Part shown: positions 36,498 to 46,500 of the stretch, one piece after another
Layout of the letters: every line of letters begins with the position of its first letter
Numbering within the stretch: position 1 is the first letter of the stretch
Source of the DNA: an uncultured bacterium
Lineage (GTDB): Bacteria; Bacteroidota; Bacteroidia; Bacteroidales; Bacteroidaceae
Assembly: GCA_905215345.1 (NCBI GenBank)
Contig: CAJMPR010000006.1
Span: forward strand, 124,001 to 188,000
Reading direction: 5' to 3'
DNA length: 64,000 nucleotides
Program-made: the position numbers and the translations under genes
Notes under the pieces: generated by a model
The model's database searches: none
Told to the model about the DNA's origin: nothing
The model's input: the letters and a program-made list of their open reading frames with translations, nothing else

Positions 36498-37709
36498 TTA
36501 GTTCAACTCTACCTCCTGCACTATTTTCAATGTCCAGTCGTCCACACTTACAGTCAGTTCAAGATTGGAAGGCACGACCTCATCACCGGGGCTCGGCTCA
36601 CCGTCACCCTTGATAACAGCCTTGATACGGTAATCACGATTGCGCACGATAGTGCCATCTCCTATCCCCGTCTGAGTGGAGTTGGACGGTGTAATAATTG
36701 TGCCCGTTTGTGACTGATTTATGATAATAGGATAATATACATAAACCGGTTCTTTCGGACCTGTTGCCCCGTCAGGATCAAAATATCCGGAAAGAACGAG
36801 CTTGGTACGGTTAGTAGCATCATTATTGGCAAATGCATAGAACCAATATGGTACTGTATATTCGTCCGAAGTTATAACTACCCCTTCGGCCGGAGTTACA
36901 TCATTCAAAAGAAATCCCGCTCCATCAGTCCATAAATAAGAACCATCCGGTTGCTCATTTGCCATACCGCCATGCAACCATGCAGGTTGGACAGGCATAG
37001 TCTGAGTGACATCACCCGGAGAAACACGGGATGCTTCCAATGCATTGCAAAGGAAGATACGGTCTAATGTAAATGTAGCATGCGCATAATTCAAACTGAA
37101 AGCACTACGGATACTCGAAATAGAGATACGGGCTACCAAGCGCGATAAACTGACGGAAGTTGCAACTGATTTTCCCGCTTCCAATGTTATCGGCTGCTCA
37201 CTGATGCCGGACATTGGTAAAAGGTCGGAAGCTTGCTTTCCATCACGTACAGTCTGTACCAGACTGACGTTCTTCCCAATAAATTCATTTTTAGTTTGTA
37301 CACCGGCAAACGTTCCTTCCGGTGCATTGGCAACTACTATTACATCACAAGTACCCGGAGAACATAGAATCCCTTCCAATGACACGGAACCGGTAGTGGC
37401 ATCAGCAGAAATCACTGGCTCTACAATCGTATTCACCGATCCGTCTGCATAGAACAAGCCTACCGTCAACCGATGTATAGTGGCTTCATTATCGGGTAAC
37501 ACACTTCCTGTTGCACGTGTTTTTCCTGTGTTTCCACCAGAGATTTTCAATTGAAGTGCTGCGGTCTTATCTGCACTTTTACCCATACTTGTCTCCTCGC
37601 GACAACAAGAGGAAACAAGTGCCGCAAATGCCAGGGCATATAACCAACAAATGATAAATATTCCCGCAACTTTCAATGTCTTTTCATATTTCAAAACCAT
37701 AATTTTCAA
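36498..37709 (-). CDS. FimA/Mfa1-like fimbrial subunit lipoprotein
   Basis: 403 aa. A long signal with lipobox (LVSSC), GKTRATG maturation motif, and the P_gingi_FimA-type start HRLTVGLFYADGSVN. Internal LLPMSG and SRLVARISI motifs match Porphyromonas-type major pilins; the C-terminus ends VDDWTLKIVQEVELN. Likely a pilus shaft subunit of the large FimA/Mfa1 type. The only such gene here among smaller fimbrillins. Confidence 0.87.
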   Translation of the reverse strand: MKIMVLKYEKTLKVAGIFIICWLYALAFAALVSSCCREETSMGKSADKTAALQLKISGGNTGKTRATGSVLPDNEATIHRLTVGLFYADGSVNTIVEPVISADATTGSVSLEGILCSPGTCDVIVVANAPEGTFAGVQTKNEFIGKNVSLVQTVRDGKQASDLLPMSGISEQPITLEAGKSVATSVSLSRLVARISISSIRSAFSLNYAHATFTLDRIFLCNALEASRVSPGDVTQTMPVQPAWLHGGMANEQPDGSYLWTDGAGFLLNDVTPAEGVVITSDEYTVPYWFYAFANNDATNRTKLVLSGYFDPDGATGPKEPVYVYYPIIINQSQTGTIITPSNSTQTGIGDGTIVRNRDYRIKAVIKGDGEPSPGDEVVPSNLELTVSVDDWTLKIVQEVELN

Positions 37710-37758
37710 CGTCTATATATAATGTGTAATCGTTATGACTTTCCTCTTAATTCAGAAT

Positions 37759-38730
37759 TCAATAAAGATTTCGTCTACTTCTTAATTCTTCCAGAACTTC
37801 ACTGGCACGCTCCACACCTGCGGTAACTGCCATCTCCAGATAAAGTTCCGCTTTCTCCCGGTTACCTTCGAGCATACAAAGCACTCCCATATTATTGAAC
37901 GCTTCGGGACGGGTAGAGAAACGGGCAAGATACCTGCGGGCTTTACGCGTATCACGCTTGCTCAATGCTATAGCCGCTGCATTAATATTGGCTTCCGGAC
38001 AATCTGGAAACAGACGGGCAGCCAGATCATAAATATCATTGTAATCGGCAGAGCCCGGAGTATAACTATTAGCAAGGGCAAACAAACATTCCAATGTGAT
38101 ACATCCGTCACCGTTAGCCGGTAAACGACAGTTGGCACTCTCAAGTGAAGCCGGTAGAAAGTTAACCCATGACAGGCAACGGACATCTACATTCTTTTCA
38201 AGTCCCGGAACTTCCACATCCGGTAACAAAATACCAGAAGCTATTTTATCTTCATAAATGCCTGCTTCCTTACCATTGCAGCCACATTCTTCCGTACGTA
38301 ACATGAGATTGGATTGAGTCATCCATTCACGAAAAGGAATGGAAACCTTGTAAGTAAAGCGGCGTGAAGATTTATGATCGTTCTTCAACACAACCGAAGG
38401 TACCTTATTTCTAGAATTGCGTTTGTCAGTCTTTTCACCTAACACACGGGTACGTTCATATACTTTCTGTTTTTCACTACCATTAATAAGAATAGAAGGC
38501 AAATCAAGTACCTGCCCTTCCTCCAACAGGAAAGGAGTCAAGGTAAGAGACTCATCCGAAGGCATCTGCAAACCTTCATAATTGACATCCATTTGTACGT
38601 TCAATTGGCTACCCGAAAGGGAAAAACTCCGGCGGGTTACTTGTATCTGCCCCATATAAGCCTCTTGACCACATAACGAGAACAAGGGTAACAGCAACAA
38701 TATCATGCTGCAAAGTGACTTTCGATCCAT
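37759..38730 (-). CDS. DUF3868-type protein with TPR-like C-terminus
   Basis: 323 aa. Signal peptide (LPLFSLCGQ), N-terminal beta region typical of DUF3868 in fimbrial loci, and a C-terminal helical repeat (about 235-323, including ARRYLARFSTRPEAFNNMGVLCMLEGNREKAELYLEMA, the TPR pattern). Probably a periplasmic assembly factor of the pilus. Close to the DUF3575 gene upstream, which is the usual pairing. Confidence 0.83.
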   Translation of the reverse strand: MDRKSLCSMILLLLPLFSLCGQEAYMGQIQVTRRSFSLSGSQLNVQMDVNYEGLQMPSDESLTLTPFLLEEGQVLDLPSILINGSEKQKVYERTRVLGEKTDKRNSRNKVPSVVLKNDHKSSRRFTYKVSIPFREWMTQSNLMLRTEECGCNGKEAGIYEDKIASGILLPDVEVPGLEKNVDVRCLSWVNFLPASLESANCRLPANGDGCITLECLFALANSYTPGSADYNDIYDLAARLFPDCPEANINAAAIALSKRDTRKARRYLARFSTRPEAFNNMGVLCMLEGNREKAELYLEMAVTAGVERASEVLEELRSRRNLY

Positions 38731-38807
38731 CTATTCAATTATTAATTATAACTTTTCATTTTTATTAGTTCCCAACTCTCAACTCTATATTTTATTCAAC
38801 TCACAAT

Positions 38808-39392
38808 TCACTTTATCATGTATATCACTGATATGGCCGCTTTAGTAGGTCCATAGTAGCCATGATTCTTAGCGGTTCGCAATTTATCACCACAATGTCC
38901 GCAACGATAACGATCACTACGGACAAATGCTGCTCCCAATCCTAAACTGGCTTCTATTCCCCAATGCGGAGTAAGCACCCAATGATAACCGTATGAAATA
39001 CCGGCTCCCAGGAGCCATCCTTCATACCGTCCCTCATGTGTGCCCTTCAACATGCCAAAAGGCAGATGAACTCCGCCTATATTAAACCTTCCCCCCAACA
39101 TATGAGCTCCAAAAAAATGACCGGCAAAAGGAGTACACAACCAACGACGAGCTTCCGGTTGTAATAACCAATGTTTCCAACGGTGATTGTCATTAGGAGC
39201 AAAAGGTTGGTAATGTGCCATAACATCAAGTGTCCACTGGGGAGCTACAAGTATTTCCATTCCTATATTAGGGGAAGCCAAAGCATCGAAAAGTAAGTTG
39301 CTCTTTACAGCCATACGCTGCGCAAAAGCATCAGATGCGAACAGCAGAATAAATACCACCGCCATCATTGTTATATATAGACTCTTCATCAT
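38808..39392 (-). CDS. DUF3575 outer-membrane protein
   Basis: 194 aa. Signal peptide (ASDAFAQ), then a small 8-strand-like beta-barrel with the NLLFDALASPNIGMEILVAPQWTLD start and aromatic-rich strands. DUF3575 proteins accompany Bacteroides fimbrial genes; a membrane pore or anchor role is likely. First structural gene after the regulator at 39404. Confidence 0.83.
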   Translation of the reverse strand: MMKSLYITMMAVVFILLFASDAFAQRMAVKSNLLFDALASPNIGMEILVAPQWTLDVMAHYQPFAPNDNHRWKHWLLQPEARRWLCTPFAGHFFGAHMLGGRFNIGGVHLPFGMLKGTHEGRYEGWLLGAGISYGYHWVLTPHWGIEASLGLGAAFVRSDRYRCGHCGDKLRTAKNHGYYGPTKAAISVIYMIK

Positions 39393-39403
39393 CTGTTCTC
39401 TCT

Positions 39404-39796
39404 TTATAAATCTGACATAGTTACATCACACAACAAAGTACGAAGCATATGATTTACTACCCCTAACTTTGAAGCTGCCGTACCATAATGATAATATTTA
39501 TATATACGGTCTTCATCGGATGAAGGAGCTATCAAGTTAATGCCCTCGCCAATAGCAATCAATAATTGATATAAAGAAATGTCAGTCAGCTCCATACACA
39601 TCTCGTATGACTGAAAATATTCCGGCTTATGATCTGGTAACAAACGAATAATACCTGCGTCTCGTAACTGTTTCAATATAGCCACACACGTAGGTACACA
39701 AACATTGCCATCTCCCCCATTTGGACAAGAACGAGTATCATGGTATGCTATCTCGTGAAGTATAACAATTGCTTTTTGTGTTTTGCCTGTCAACAT
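39404..39796 (-). CDS. Rrf2-like winged-helix regulator at head of fimbrial unit
   Basis: 130 aa. The N-terminus MLTGKTQKAIVILHEIAYHD, a VPTCVAILKQLRDAGIIRLLP recognition-helix region and a short wing followed by LTDISLYQLLIAIGEG resemble the Rrf2 winged-helix family. The family's three-cysteine iron-sulfur cluster is not seen in the usual place. First gene after the invertible promoter, so it would be expressed only in the ON state and may regulate the unit. Assignment is by pattern only. Confidence 0.65.
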   Translation of the reverse strand: MLTGKTQKAIVILHEIAYHDTRSCPNGGDGNVCVPTCVAILKQLRDAGIIRLLPDHKPEYFQSYEMCMELTDISLYQLLIAIGEGINLIAPSSDEDRIYKYYHYGTAASKLGVVNHMLRTLLCDVTMSDL

Positions 39797-39824
39797 TTCT
39801 GTATTATTTTAAATAAGAAAAATA

Positions 39825-39845
39825 CCATTACTTCATAAGTAATGG
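39825..39845. repeat. IR-L of phase switch
   Basis: CCATTACTT-CAT-AAGTAATGG: two perfect 9-bp arms around a CAT centre, fitting a pair of recombinase-binding sites around a short crossover region. Matches IR-R in inverted orientation over 15 bp. Confidence 0.85.
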
Positions 39846-40133
39846 ATAAATACATACTACTATAAATATTATTACTTTGTTACACAAACAGACATTGTTA
39901 TTTATGTGTACATAAAAGTTATATATACACTTCTTCTGTTCCCTCTTTCAGGTCGTGAGAGAGGTAGAAAAAACTATGTTTGAAACCGTTATTGTTAAGA
40001 AAACTAAAAGAAAAAAAATGGTTTATCTTTTAAAACATATAGCAAACAAGAAAAAAAATGATGTTTTCTTTTGTTTTTCAAGTATAATGTATAATTTTGC
40101 GGTCATATAAGAATTCCGTTACTTATGAAGTAA
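39828..40133. promoter_or_regulatory. Invertible promoter segment (phase switch), OFF in this sequence
   Basis: Perfect 15-bp inverted repeats lie at 39828-39842 and 40119-40133 with 276 bases between. Each repeat is itself a dyad with 7- to 9-bp arms around a 3-base centre: CAT on the left, ATG on the right, so the two sites are in opposite orientation, as required for inversion rather than deletion. The segment contains one good Bacteroides promoter pointing right, away from the fimbrial genes. Inversion would point it at the 39796 start. Confidence 0.85.
40070..40099 (+). promoter_or_regulatory. Promoter inside invertible segment, pointing away from fimbrial genes
   Basis: TTTG (40070-40073), 18 bp, TAATTTTG (40092-40099). 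No TAnnTTTG element is found on the minus strand of the segment, so the fimbrial unit has no promoter from the switch in this orientation. Confidence 0.75.
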
Positions 40134-40136
40134 CTC
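40116..40136. repeat. IR-R of phase switch
   Basis: CCGTTACTT-ATG-AAGTAACTC: 7-bp perfect arms around an ATG centre. Reads as the reverse complement of IR-L over 15 bp, so strand exchange between the two flips the segment. Confidence 0.85.
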
Positions 40137-40184
40137 ACAATTAAATAATTGATATTCAACCATTTTTTGTTTGCTTACACTTTA

Positions 40185-41147
40185 CTAAACCCTTTTAAAT
40201 ATATAATTTATTATTACTTTATTTGCTTTTTCTATTTTATGGTCATCAAACTGCTTTAAGTAACCTTCCGTGGTCGAAATAGATGCATGACCCAATGCCT
40301 CGGAAATAACTTCCACAGGTACTCCACAATATTTGGCGATAGTAGCCCATGTATGGCGAGCACTATAAGAAGATATCCTCTTACCTATACCACATCTACA
40401 GGAAAGTTGACTTAATCGTAAATTCAACAAGCGCAACACCCGTTGATAATTCTCATAAGCCGCCTTACCCGAAAGGTTACCATCGAGAATATCCAGGAGA
40501 TAGGGAGACGTTGAATCCGTATTTGCATAATAACGCAACAGTTTCATAGCCACCGAATCAACAGCTACCGAAAGCGGCATACCTGTCTTATGACGACGAA
40601 CAGTAAGATAACCATTGCGCAAATCGGATTTACGCAGATTTGCCAAATCAATAAAAGGCATACCATGAAAACGTAACATCAGTTCCAAACAGGCACGCGC
40701 CCAACGAAGATCACGACGGGATAAAGAGGTTTCAGCTTCTTCAGCCGGCTCTTCCGCTTCTACTACAACAGCCTCGTTAGACAACACCTTCTGTATTTCA
40801 TCTTTCTCCAAAGCCCGTTGATGGTTCACATGGCGTCCTGTAAACACTCCCTTAAACTGCCTTGGAATATATGGAACTAATCCGGCATCCACTGCACGGT
40901 TATATACCGCACGAAGCATACGCATATACGTAGAGATTGTATTCCAAAGCAGTTCCTGTTTCAACAGATACGTCTGATAACTGGCTAACCATACAGGAGT
41001 AAGCTCCTCCAGACACAATGAGCTTCCACCATAAACAAGTGCCGCATTCAATGCACAACGATACACATGAGCAGTGCTGTAACGACCCCGCTCTTCCATA
41101 TCCGTTATTACGGATAACATAAAACCATAAATTTCATTTCTGTCCAT
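40185..41147 (-). CDS. Tyrosine site-specific recombinase (likely promoter invertase)
   Basis: 320 aa. N-terminal SAM-like core-binding domain (about 1-100) and a catalytic domain with Lys187 (RRHKTG), Arg264 (YSARHTW), His287 (LGH) and Tyr296 (GYLKQF). At the first catalytic Arg position (LRGMPF-type in relatives) the sequence reads FHGMPF, with His161, so the usual Arg seems displaced; Arg159 may substitute. It is transcribed towards the invertible segment, which begins 52 bases after its stop. This is the arrangement of dedicated Bacteroides invertases of the Mpi/Tsr type. Confidence 0.88.
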   Translation of the reverse strand: MDRNEIYGFMLSVITDMEERGRYSTAHVYRCALNAALVYGGSSLCLEELTPVWLASYQTYLLKQELLWNTISTYMRMLRAVYNRAVDAGLVPYIPRQFKGVFTGRHVNHQRALEKDEIQKVLSNEAVVVEAEEPAEEAETSLSRRDLRWARACLELMLRFHGMPFIDLANLRKSDLRNGYLTVRRHKTGMPLSVAVDSVAMKLLRYYANTDSTSPYLLDILDGNLSGKAAYENYQRVLRLLNLRLSQLSCRCGIGKRISSYSARHTWATIAKYCGVPVEVISEALGHASISTTEGYLKQFDDHKIEKANKVIINYIFKRV

Positions 41148-41251
41148 AACTTAGTTTTTTATTACATTACTATTAATTAATTGGCTCCCAGACAACAATG
41201 AATATTATACAATGTTTTATTACATATATCGTTAATTATACATCTTTATAA

Positions 41252-41284
41252 AAAAGTATGAACTTATCAATTTGTCATACTTTT
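41252..41284. repeat. 10-bp inverted repeat near recombinase start
   Basis: AAAAGTATGA at 41252-41261 and TCATACTTTT at 41275-41284 with 13 bases between. It could be a terminator, an operator of the recombinase gene (start at 41147), or a recombination site. Confidence 0.45.
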
Positions 41285-41662
41285 ATAATGTATGGACAAA
41301 AAAGAACTTCCCCCGCTGGAGATAAGATTTTCCTATAGAATACAAACATAATAAACTTCATCGAAAAATTAAAACATTTATAGCTAATGATGAGCATTTA
41401 TTTGAATGTAGAAATAGCTACTGCCTGTCGGTTCCGTATTTGACACTTTGCTTTTTCCGCATAACGAGAATCGCGTATTTCCGTCAATTGATGGTTAAGA
41501 ACAGATATTCGCCAACGAAAATCCATATCTTCCTTGTGGATAGTGGAATATAAAAATACAGACAACTCTAAAAAGAGGAAAATAACCGCCTATACTTGGA
41601 AAAACATTCTTTTTCTATGAGAAACAGGGATACTTTGTCAGAAATACTAATATTTCCTGTGA

Positions 41663-41744
41663 GGGATGTTAACATCCCTTCCGCTGGAAGTTAACATCTC
41701 TCGTCCAGGAAATTAAGTTCTCTCTTGTGGGATGTCAACATCTC
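41663..41744. repeat. Four palindromic units at exact 22-bp period
   Basis: Units start at 41663, 41685, 41707 and 41729. The consensus is close to GGGATGTTAACATCTC, with the first unit a perfect dyad (GGGATGTT/AACATCCC) and a 6-base spacer. Different sequence from the array at 19241 but the same 22-bp period and dyad-plus-spacer plan. It lies about 500 bases upstream of the recombinase start and 300 bases from the tRNA remnant. Confidence 0.75.
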
Positions 41745-42022
41745 TCATACGGGGAACATATAATAAGTGAATATCGGATAAAAACACCGCATATTTATGC
41801 TTTATAGAATATGTTTTTACTCTATTTCGGGCTTTAGGCAAACCGGGTGTGTCAGCCAAATAGATTATTCTAAAGCAGAAAGTATCTGGTAAGGCTGTTT
41901 CAATATGAATTTGATAGATTGATACAACAAGGGTGAAAGGAACGTGTACACATAATCAAATGAATTTGTGCCTAAAAGAAATCAACAAGTGTATCTTCAC
42001 ACACCCTCCAACCATAAATTCA

Positions 42023-42097
42023 GCATAGAGACAGGGATTCGAATCCGCGATACCCTTTAGAGGTATACAAGCTTTCCAGGCGTGCCTCTATCTTTCC
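42023..42097 (-). pseudogene. Decayed tRNA-Ser(GGA) remnant
   Basis: Matches the intact gene at 49526-49613 through the T arm, variable arm and anticodon region, but has lost about 17 nt of the D arm and has changes in the acceptor stem. The similarity continues into the 5' flank (42098-42195), where the promoter TACTTTTG has become TACTCTTG. Not functional. Confidence 0.85.
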
Positions 42098-42217
42098 TTT
42101 CGGAGCACAAGAGTAAACGAAGTTTTCGGATTTACCAAATATATACAGCAAATATTCATCATTACGACCAATCACATTAGTTATATACGCCACAAATTAT
42201 AATGAAAAAGATAATCC
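42098..42217. repeat. Duplicated tRNA flank fused to ABC-permease fragment
   Basis: 42098-42205 matches the 5' flank of the intact tRNA (49614-49722). The last 22 bases (42196-42217) match exactly 50248-50269, inside the ABC permease gene. The switch falls at a shared GATTA(G/T)AATGAA sequence (49711-49722 and 50247-50258), indicating a deletion of about 536 bp in a second copy of this locus. Confidence 0.65.
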
Positions 42218-42228
42218 TCCCAAATTAT

Positions 42229-43539
42229 CTATATAATATTCATTTCTAATAAATATTTCAAAAATAGAGCACTTGAATTAGCAGCCATTGCTTTATAGTC
42301 ATCATTTTTCCCCTTTGTTTTATCCATAACAGACTTAAAGATCAACCATTTCGTATTTCCTCCATTAGCTATTTTACATGCACGTGCCACGCCATAACTT
42401 TCCATTTCTACAGCCTTTGTTTTTCTATTGATACCTAAAATTTGTTCCTCAAAATAGTCTTCTTTATTAACGACCATCATGCTACATGCCATCGCTTCAA
42501 AATGTATTTTAACACTTTTTTTATAAGGATCATTTTGAATCTTATATTCCAAGTCTTTCAGTTTGGGTTCAATCATTTGGCTTAGTTCAGTATCTATATC
42601 AATCCCTTCATTTTCACGTTCATTTTTCTCAACAATCAATTTAATTTGATGTCCTGCAGAATCAGTTAATTTAGTTTCATCAAAATTTCTATTCCCATAT
42701 TTAATTTTAACTTTTCGAAAAGTATCACCTATTTTCTCTTTCAAATCTGAAACTTTACCATTTTGCAGTGGAAATACATTCTTTGCCACTATGATATTAC
42801 CAAAATCAGTATCACTGGAGCCACCACAAACCCCTGGCATTAAAACATATTTAGGCGTAAATAAATGTATCATACTAGATACAATCACAGCCGCTTCTAC
42901 CATCCCTGTTTTAGATGCATATGTGGCTATAACCTTCTTTCCCGCTATCGCACCAGAATAGTATATCTGGGTGCCTGTTCTTAATTCAACAGGCTTACTT
43001 TCAAATAACTTCTGAACCTCTTCAAACTCATATTCATATAAGGCAGTAATTATAGCATAATCAAAATGATTATTATCATTAAATGAAATACTTCCCACTG
43101 TTCGCTTATTATCATTTATATTCAAAAGTTCTTTTTTAGTTGGAATTTTTGGCATAATTCCGATTTCATTCTTAGCATCAAGATAAGTTAATATACTTTC
43201 TTTAACTCCTTGTTTTTCAAAAAACTGTTTATGCGCTTCTGGACTCGAAGATACATATTTTACATTATTTATCAAATTTGGATATTGAGAAAGCAAACTT
43301 TGAAACTTTTTATACCCTCTAAAATTTTTACCAATATCTATATGGCATATAATATAAACATATTCATCATCCTCTAACCCATCTAACACTTTATTAAATT
43401 CATTTTCATCATAAAATTGAAAGACCTTTTTATAAAAAGTGCTATTCTTATCAAATATACCCAAATTATCTTGAGTATCTTCCCTATTAAAATTTTGCGA
43501 ATTATCCCAAAACAATATATTTACATCTCTTGTTTTCAT
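42229..43539 (-). CDS. Receiver-like/nucleoside phosphorylase-domain protein (Detocs DtcC-like effector candidate)
   Basis: 436 aa. The N-terminus (about 1-145) alternates strands and helices like a receiver domain, starting VNILFWDNSQN. The rest (about 155-436) is a purine-nucleoside-phosphorylase/MTA-nucleosidase fold: FDYAIITALYEYEFEEV, YVLMPGVCGG, a VEMESYG substrate-binding Glu, and the FKSVMDKTKGKNDDYKAMAA-type ending common to defence-associated phosphorylases. Some members of this group cleave ATP during phage infection. It starts 3 bases after the stop of the 1585-aa partner and is probably its effector. Very AT-rich, unlike the surrounding genes. Confidence 0.8.
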   Translation of the reverse strand: MKTRDVNILFWDNSQNFNREDTQDNLGIFDKNSTFYKKVFQFYDENEFNKVLDGLEDDEYVYIICHIDIGKNFRGYKKFQSLLSQYPNLINNVKYVSSSPEAHKQFFEKQGVKESILTYLDAKNEIGIMPKIPTKKELLNINDNKRTVGSISFNDNNHFDYAIITALYEYEFEEVQKLFESKPVELRTGTQIYYSGAIAGKKVIATYASKTGMVEAAVIVSSMIHLFTPKYVLMPGVCGGSSDTDFGNIIVAKNVFPLQNGKVSDLKEKIGDTFRKVKIKYGNRNFDETKLTDSAGHQIKLIVEKNERENEGIDIDTELSQMIEPKLKDLEYKIQNDPYKKSVKIHFEAMACSMMVVNKEDYFEEQILGINRKTKAVEMESYGVARACKIANGGNTKWLIFKSVMDKTKGKNDDYKAMAANSSALFLKYLLEMNII

Positions 43540-43542
43540 ATT

Positions 43543-46500
43543 TCAAATTTTCTTTAATACAATTATTTGTTTAAACATTTTACTATCATTATCTTTTTGA
43601 GTAGAGTATCTAAATAACTCATTAGGACATTCATTTAATTGTTTTATTTGATGGGTTCCTATAAACCCGCCATTAACATGTAATAGTTCATTTGTTTTAT
43701 TCGTTATTACAATTTCAATATTTTTCTCTTCTTTCTCTTTTATATTCACATTAATTGCCTCACTTTTATCTGCATATTTTTGAAAATTCCCAAAAATATT
43801 TTTCAACACAATTTCCTCAAAAATATACTCTGAAAAATAAGCGGAAACAGAAGTACATTCCGCCGTAATACATAATTTTGTATCCTCATTAACTTGTTCT
43901 TGTATCTTTTGTACGATATTTTCTATTGTTATCTTATTAAAGATTTTATAAGGTATTGACTCTGAGTTAAAAAAGTTTTTTTGTAATTTTAATAAATCAG
44001 TATTAAGTATATTAATATCAAAATCTTTGTTTGCAACAAGAGCAACAGTCAATCGTTTTTGAATATTACGTAATGAGTAGGTATCATCACCTTCGAACAT
44101 ATTTAAATACTCAGAAAAATAATATTTATATTTAGAAGTTGAAATAGATAATATTTTATTGACTAAAGAGATAATTTGTTCTAATAGCATCATTATTCTA
44201 TCAGATGCTATCAAATTTGTATTATCAACTTTGTAAGCTTCTATACAACTTAATAAATGTTGTATTTTATTTATAATACTTTCCTTGTGTTTGCCTAAAT
44301 CCATTATCATTTTATACTCTTCATGTATCTCTTTCAAAATATCCCTAAAAGAACCTTTGCCAGGCAAAGACTCAATAAAATAATTAAATAGCTTCACATT
44401 TTTATCTATATTCCTATTCTCAACAGATAAATATGCGACCAAAATTTCCGTTTTAATTTTTGCAAATATCTCCCTATATTGCTCTTTATTCAAGGGAGAG
44501 TAATAAAACAATTTATATAGCACATAATTAACCTTATTACCGGCAAATGTTAAGAGCATTTTAAACCTATTTATATTAAGCTTCTCAACCAATCTGCCAT
44601 TTTGATAGGCTATAAAAAACAAGTGTACAATATCAGGTTTCCTCCATTTATATTGTAAATCTTCAATTGCAATATTTTGTTCAAAAATAATATCTTCTAT
44701 TATTTTTTCAACTAAACTTTTAATTTCAGGAATAGTACAGGTAAGTTCTATATATAGATATGGCTCATATAAAAAACACATCAATAATTCCTCAATATGT
44801 TTCTTTGCAATTTCACTCATACCTTGATAATTTTTCCCCACTCCGTTTATGATGTGCATATTGAACCACTCGAAACTCTCTACATAAAAACGGAAACAGA
44901 TAACTTTACCAATTTCATTTCTAATAGTTAAAATCTCTTTCTTTGGGATTTCCTCAGTAAATTTATCTTTTGGAAAAAATTTATAATCCCTTTGCTTATC
45001 ATTTTCAGGTCTTATTTCATCTTTTATTTTCAAGGAATTATCTATTATTTTTTGTGGAATATTAGATAGATTACCCATTTTATCAAGCCATGCAATTTCG
45101 TCACTATACGGATTGGTTTCTTGATAAAAAGTAGGTATGTGCCAATGCGTACCAAAATAAATATTTATTTCTATATCTCTTTCTGTGCCTCTTATTAATT
45201 TGATTTTAGAAAAAAATTCTCTTTTATGATCCTCCACCCTTCCGATGATAGATAATACATTTATTATCTTTGGATTATAATATGATACCTCATTCACCAT
45301 TTGATACAAGGAGTCTCCTGAACAACTACCGTCATCTAAGATCAAAACAACTTTACCTGCAATATCTTCTTTATTATGTTCAGTTGTATGCGGAAATTTC
45401 CATCCGTTACCCGAGTTATATCTTTCTAATTCAAAGTAATTTATTCCTCCTCTTCCTAATATTTTGGTTTCAATTTGTAGTTGCCTTATTTCCAAATATT
45501 TAATGTCTGATTTTTTGGGGTATAATATATAATCAGCATCTTGATAACCATTTTTATTTCTTAGAACATTGAAAATCTTATATATAATTGATTGGCTATA
45601 ATCTCCTCGTCTAATTTTATCATTTTCTTTTTTTAATATTTCTGCCGTTTTAAAGAAATATGGATGTATCAAATTGTTAAATAGCTTGAATCTAATCTCT
45701 ATATCCTCATCATCTATACATTCCAAAAACACTTCATTAGAAAGTAAAATAGAGTCTTTATTTGTTATTTTATCCGATAAAGTAATAGGAATATTTGTAT
45801 ACGGATTAATACGTATTGTAACTTTTGCTTTTTGCTCATCAGAAAGAAAATTTCCTCTTATCTTTTTTATAGGATATTGAAACAAATAAATAAATCTTTT
45901 TTTATCAATAAACTCTTCTTTGAAATTATCATACCCATCAAAAGAAGTATCTAATGTGTTTACAATAACCGCAACTGCTACCAGATAAGCCTTATTACGT
46001 CTAATCATAGAATCAAGTCTCATTGTCAAATTACCAGTTGCAATCGCATCACATACTAATATGTATTTAGCCCCCGACTTAATTCTATTTTGAATTTCAT
46101 ACTCAAAATTCAAATAATTATCAAGAAATAAGCATTTATTTTCATTTATTAGCGGCTTCCCGTCATCATCTTTTTGTAATATAAGAGCATTTAAAATTTT
46201 ATGGCTACTTGCTGTAATGGCAATATATATTATATCTTCATTAAAATCTCCAACCTCTATATTATTTGCTCTACAGTGTACTTTCACTTCATGCAACAAA
46301 AATGATGGTATTATATATTCATAATCATGACTATTTAAGACATCTGTTAATTGTAAAAATATTTCTTGATAATAATTACTATTACACAGGTATATACTAC
46401 CATCTTCTCTTTTTACACAATCAAAACATTTAATAGCCTCTTCTACTATTGTCGTTTCATAATAAGCCAATAGTTCTCTTTCCGTTGGTAACTTGGATGA

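Larger units (their letters stand above)
41148..42022. other. Gene-poor region upstream of recombinase
   Basis: About 870 bases without a credible gene. It holds a 10-bp inverted repeat (41252-41261 and 41275-41284), the four-unit 22-bp array (41663-41744) and AT-rich sequence with no coding signal. Probably regulatory and decayed DNA at the edge of the island. Confidence 0.6.
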
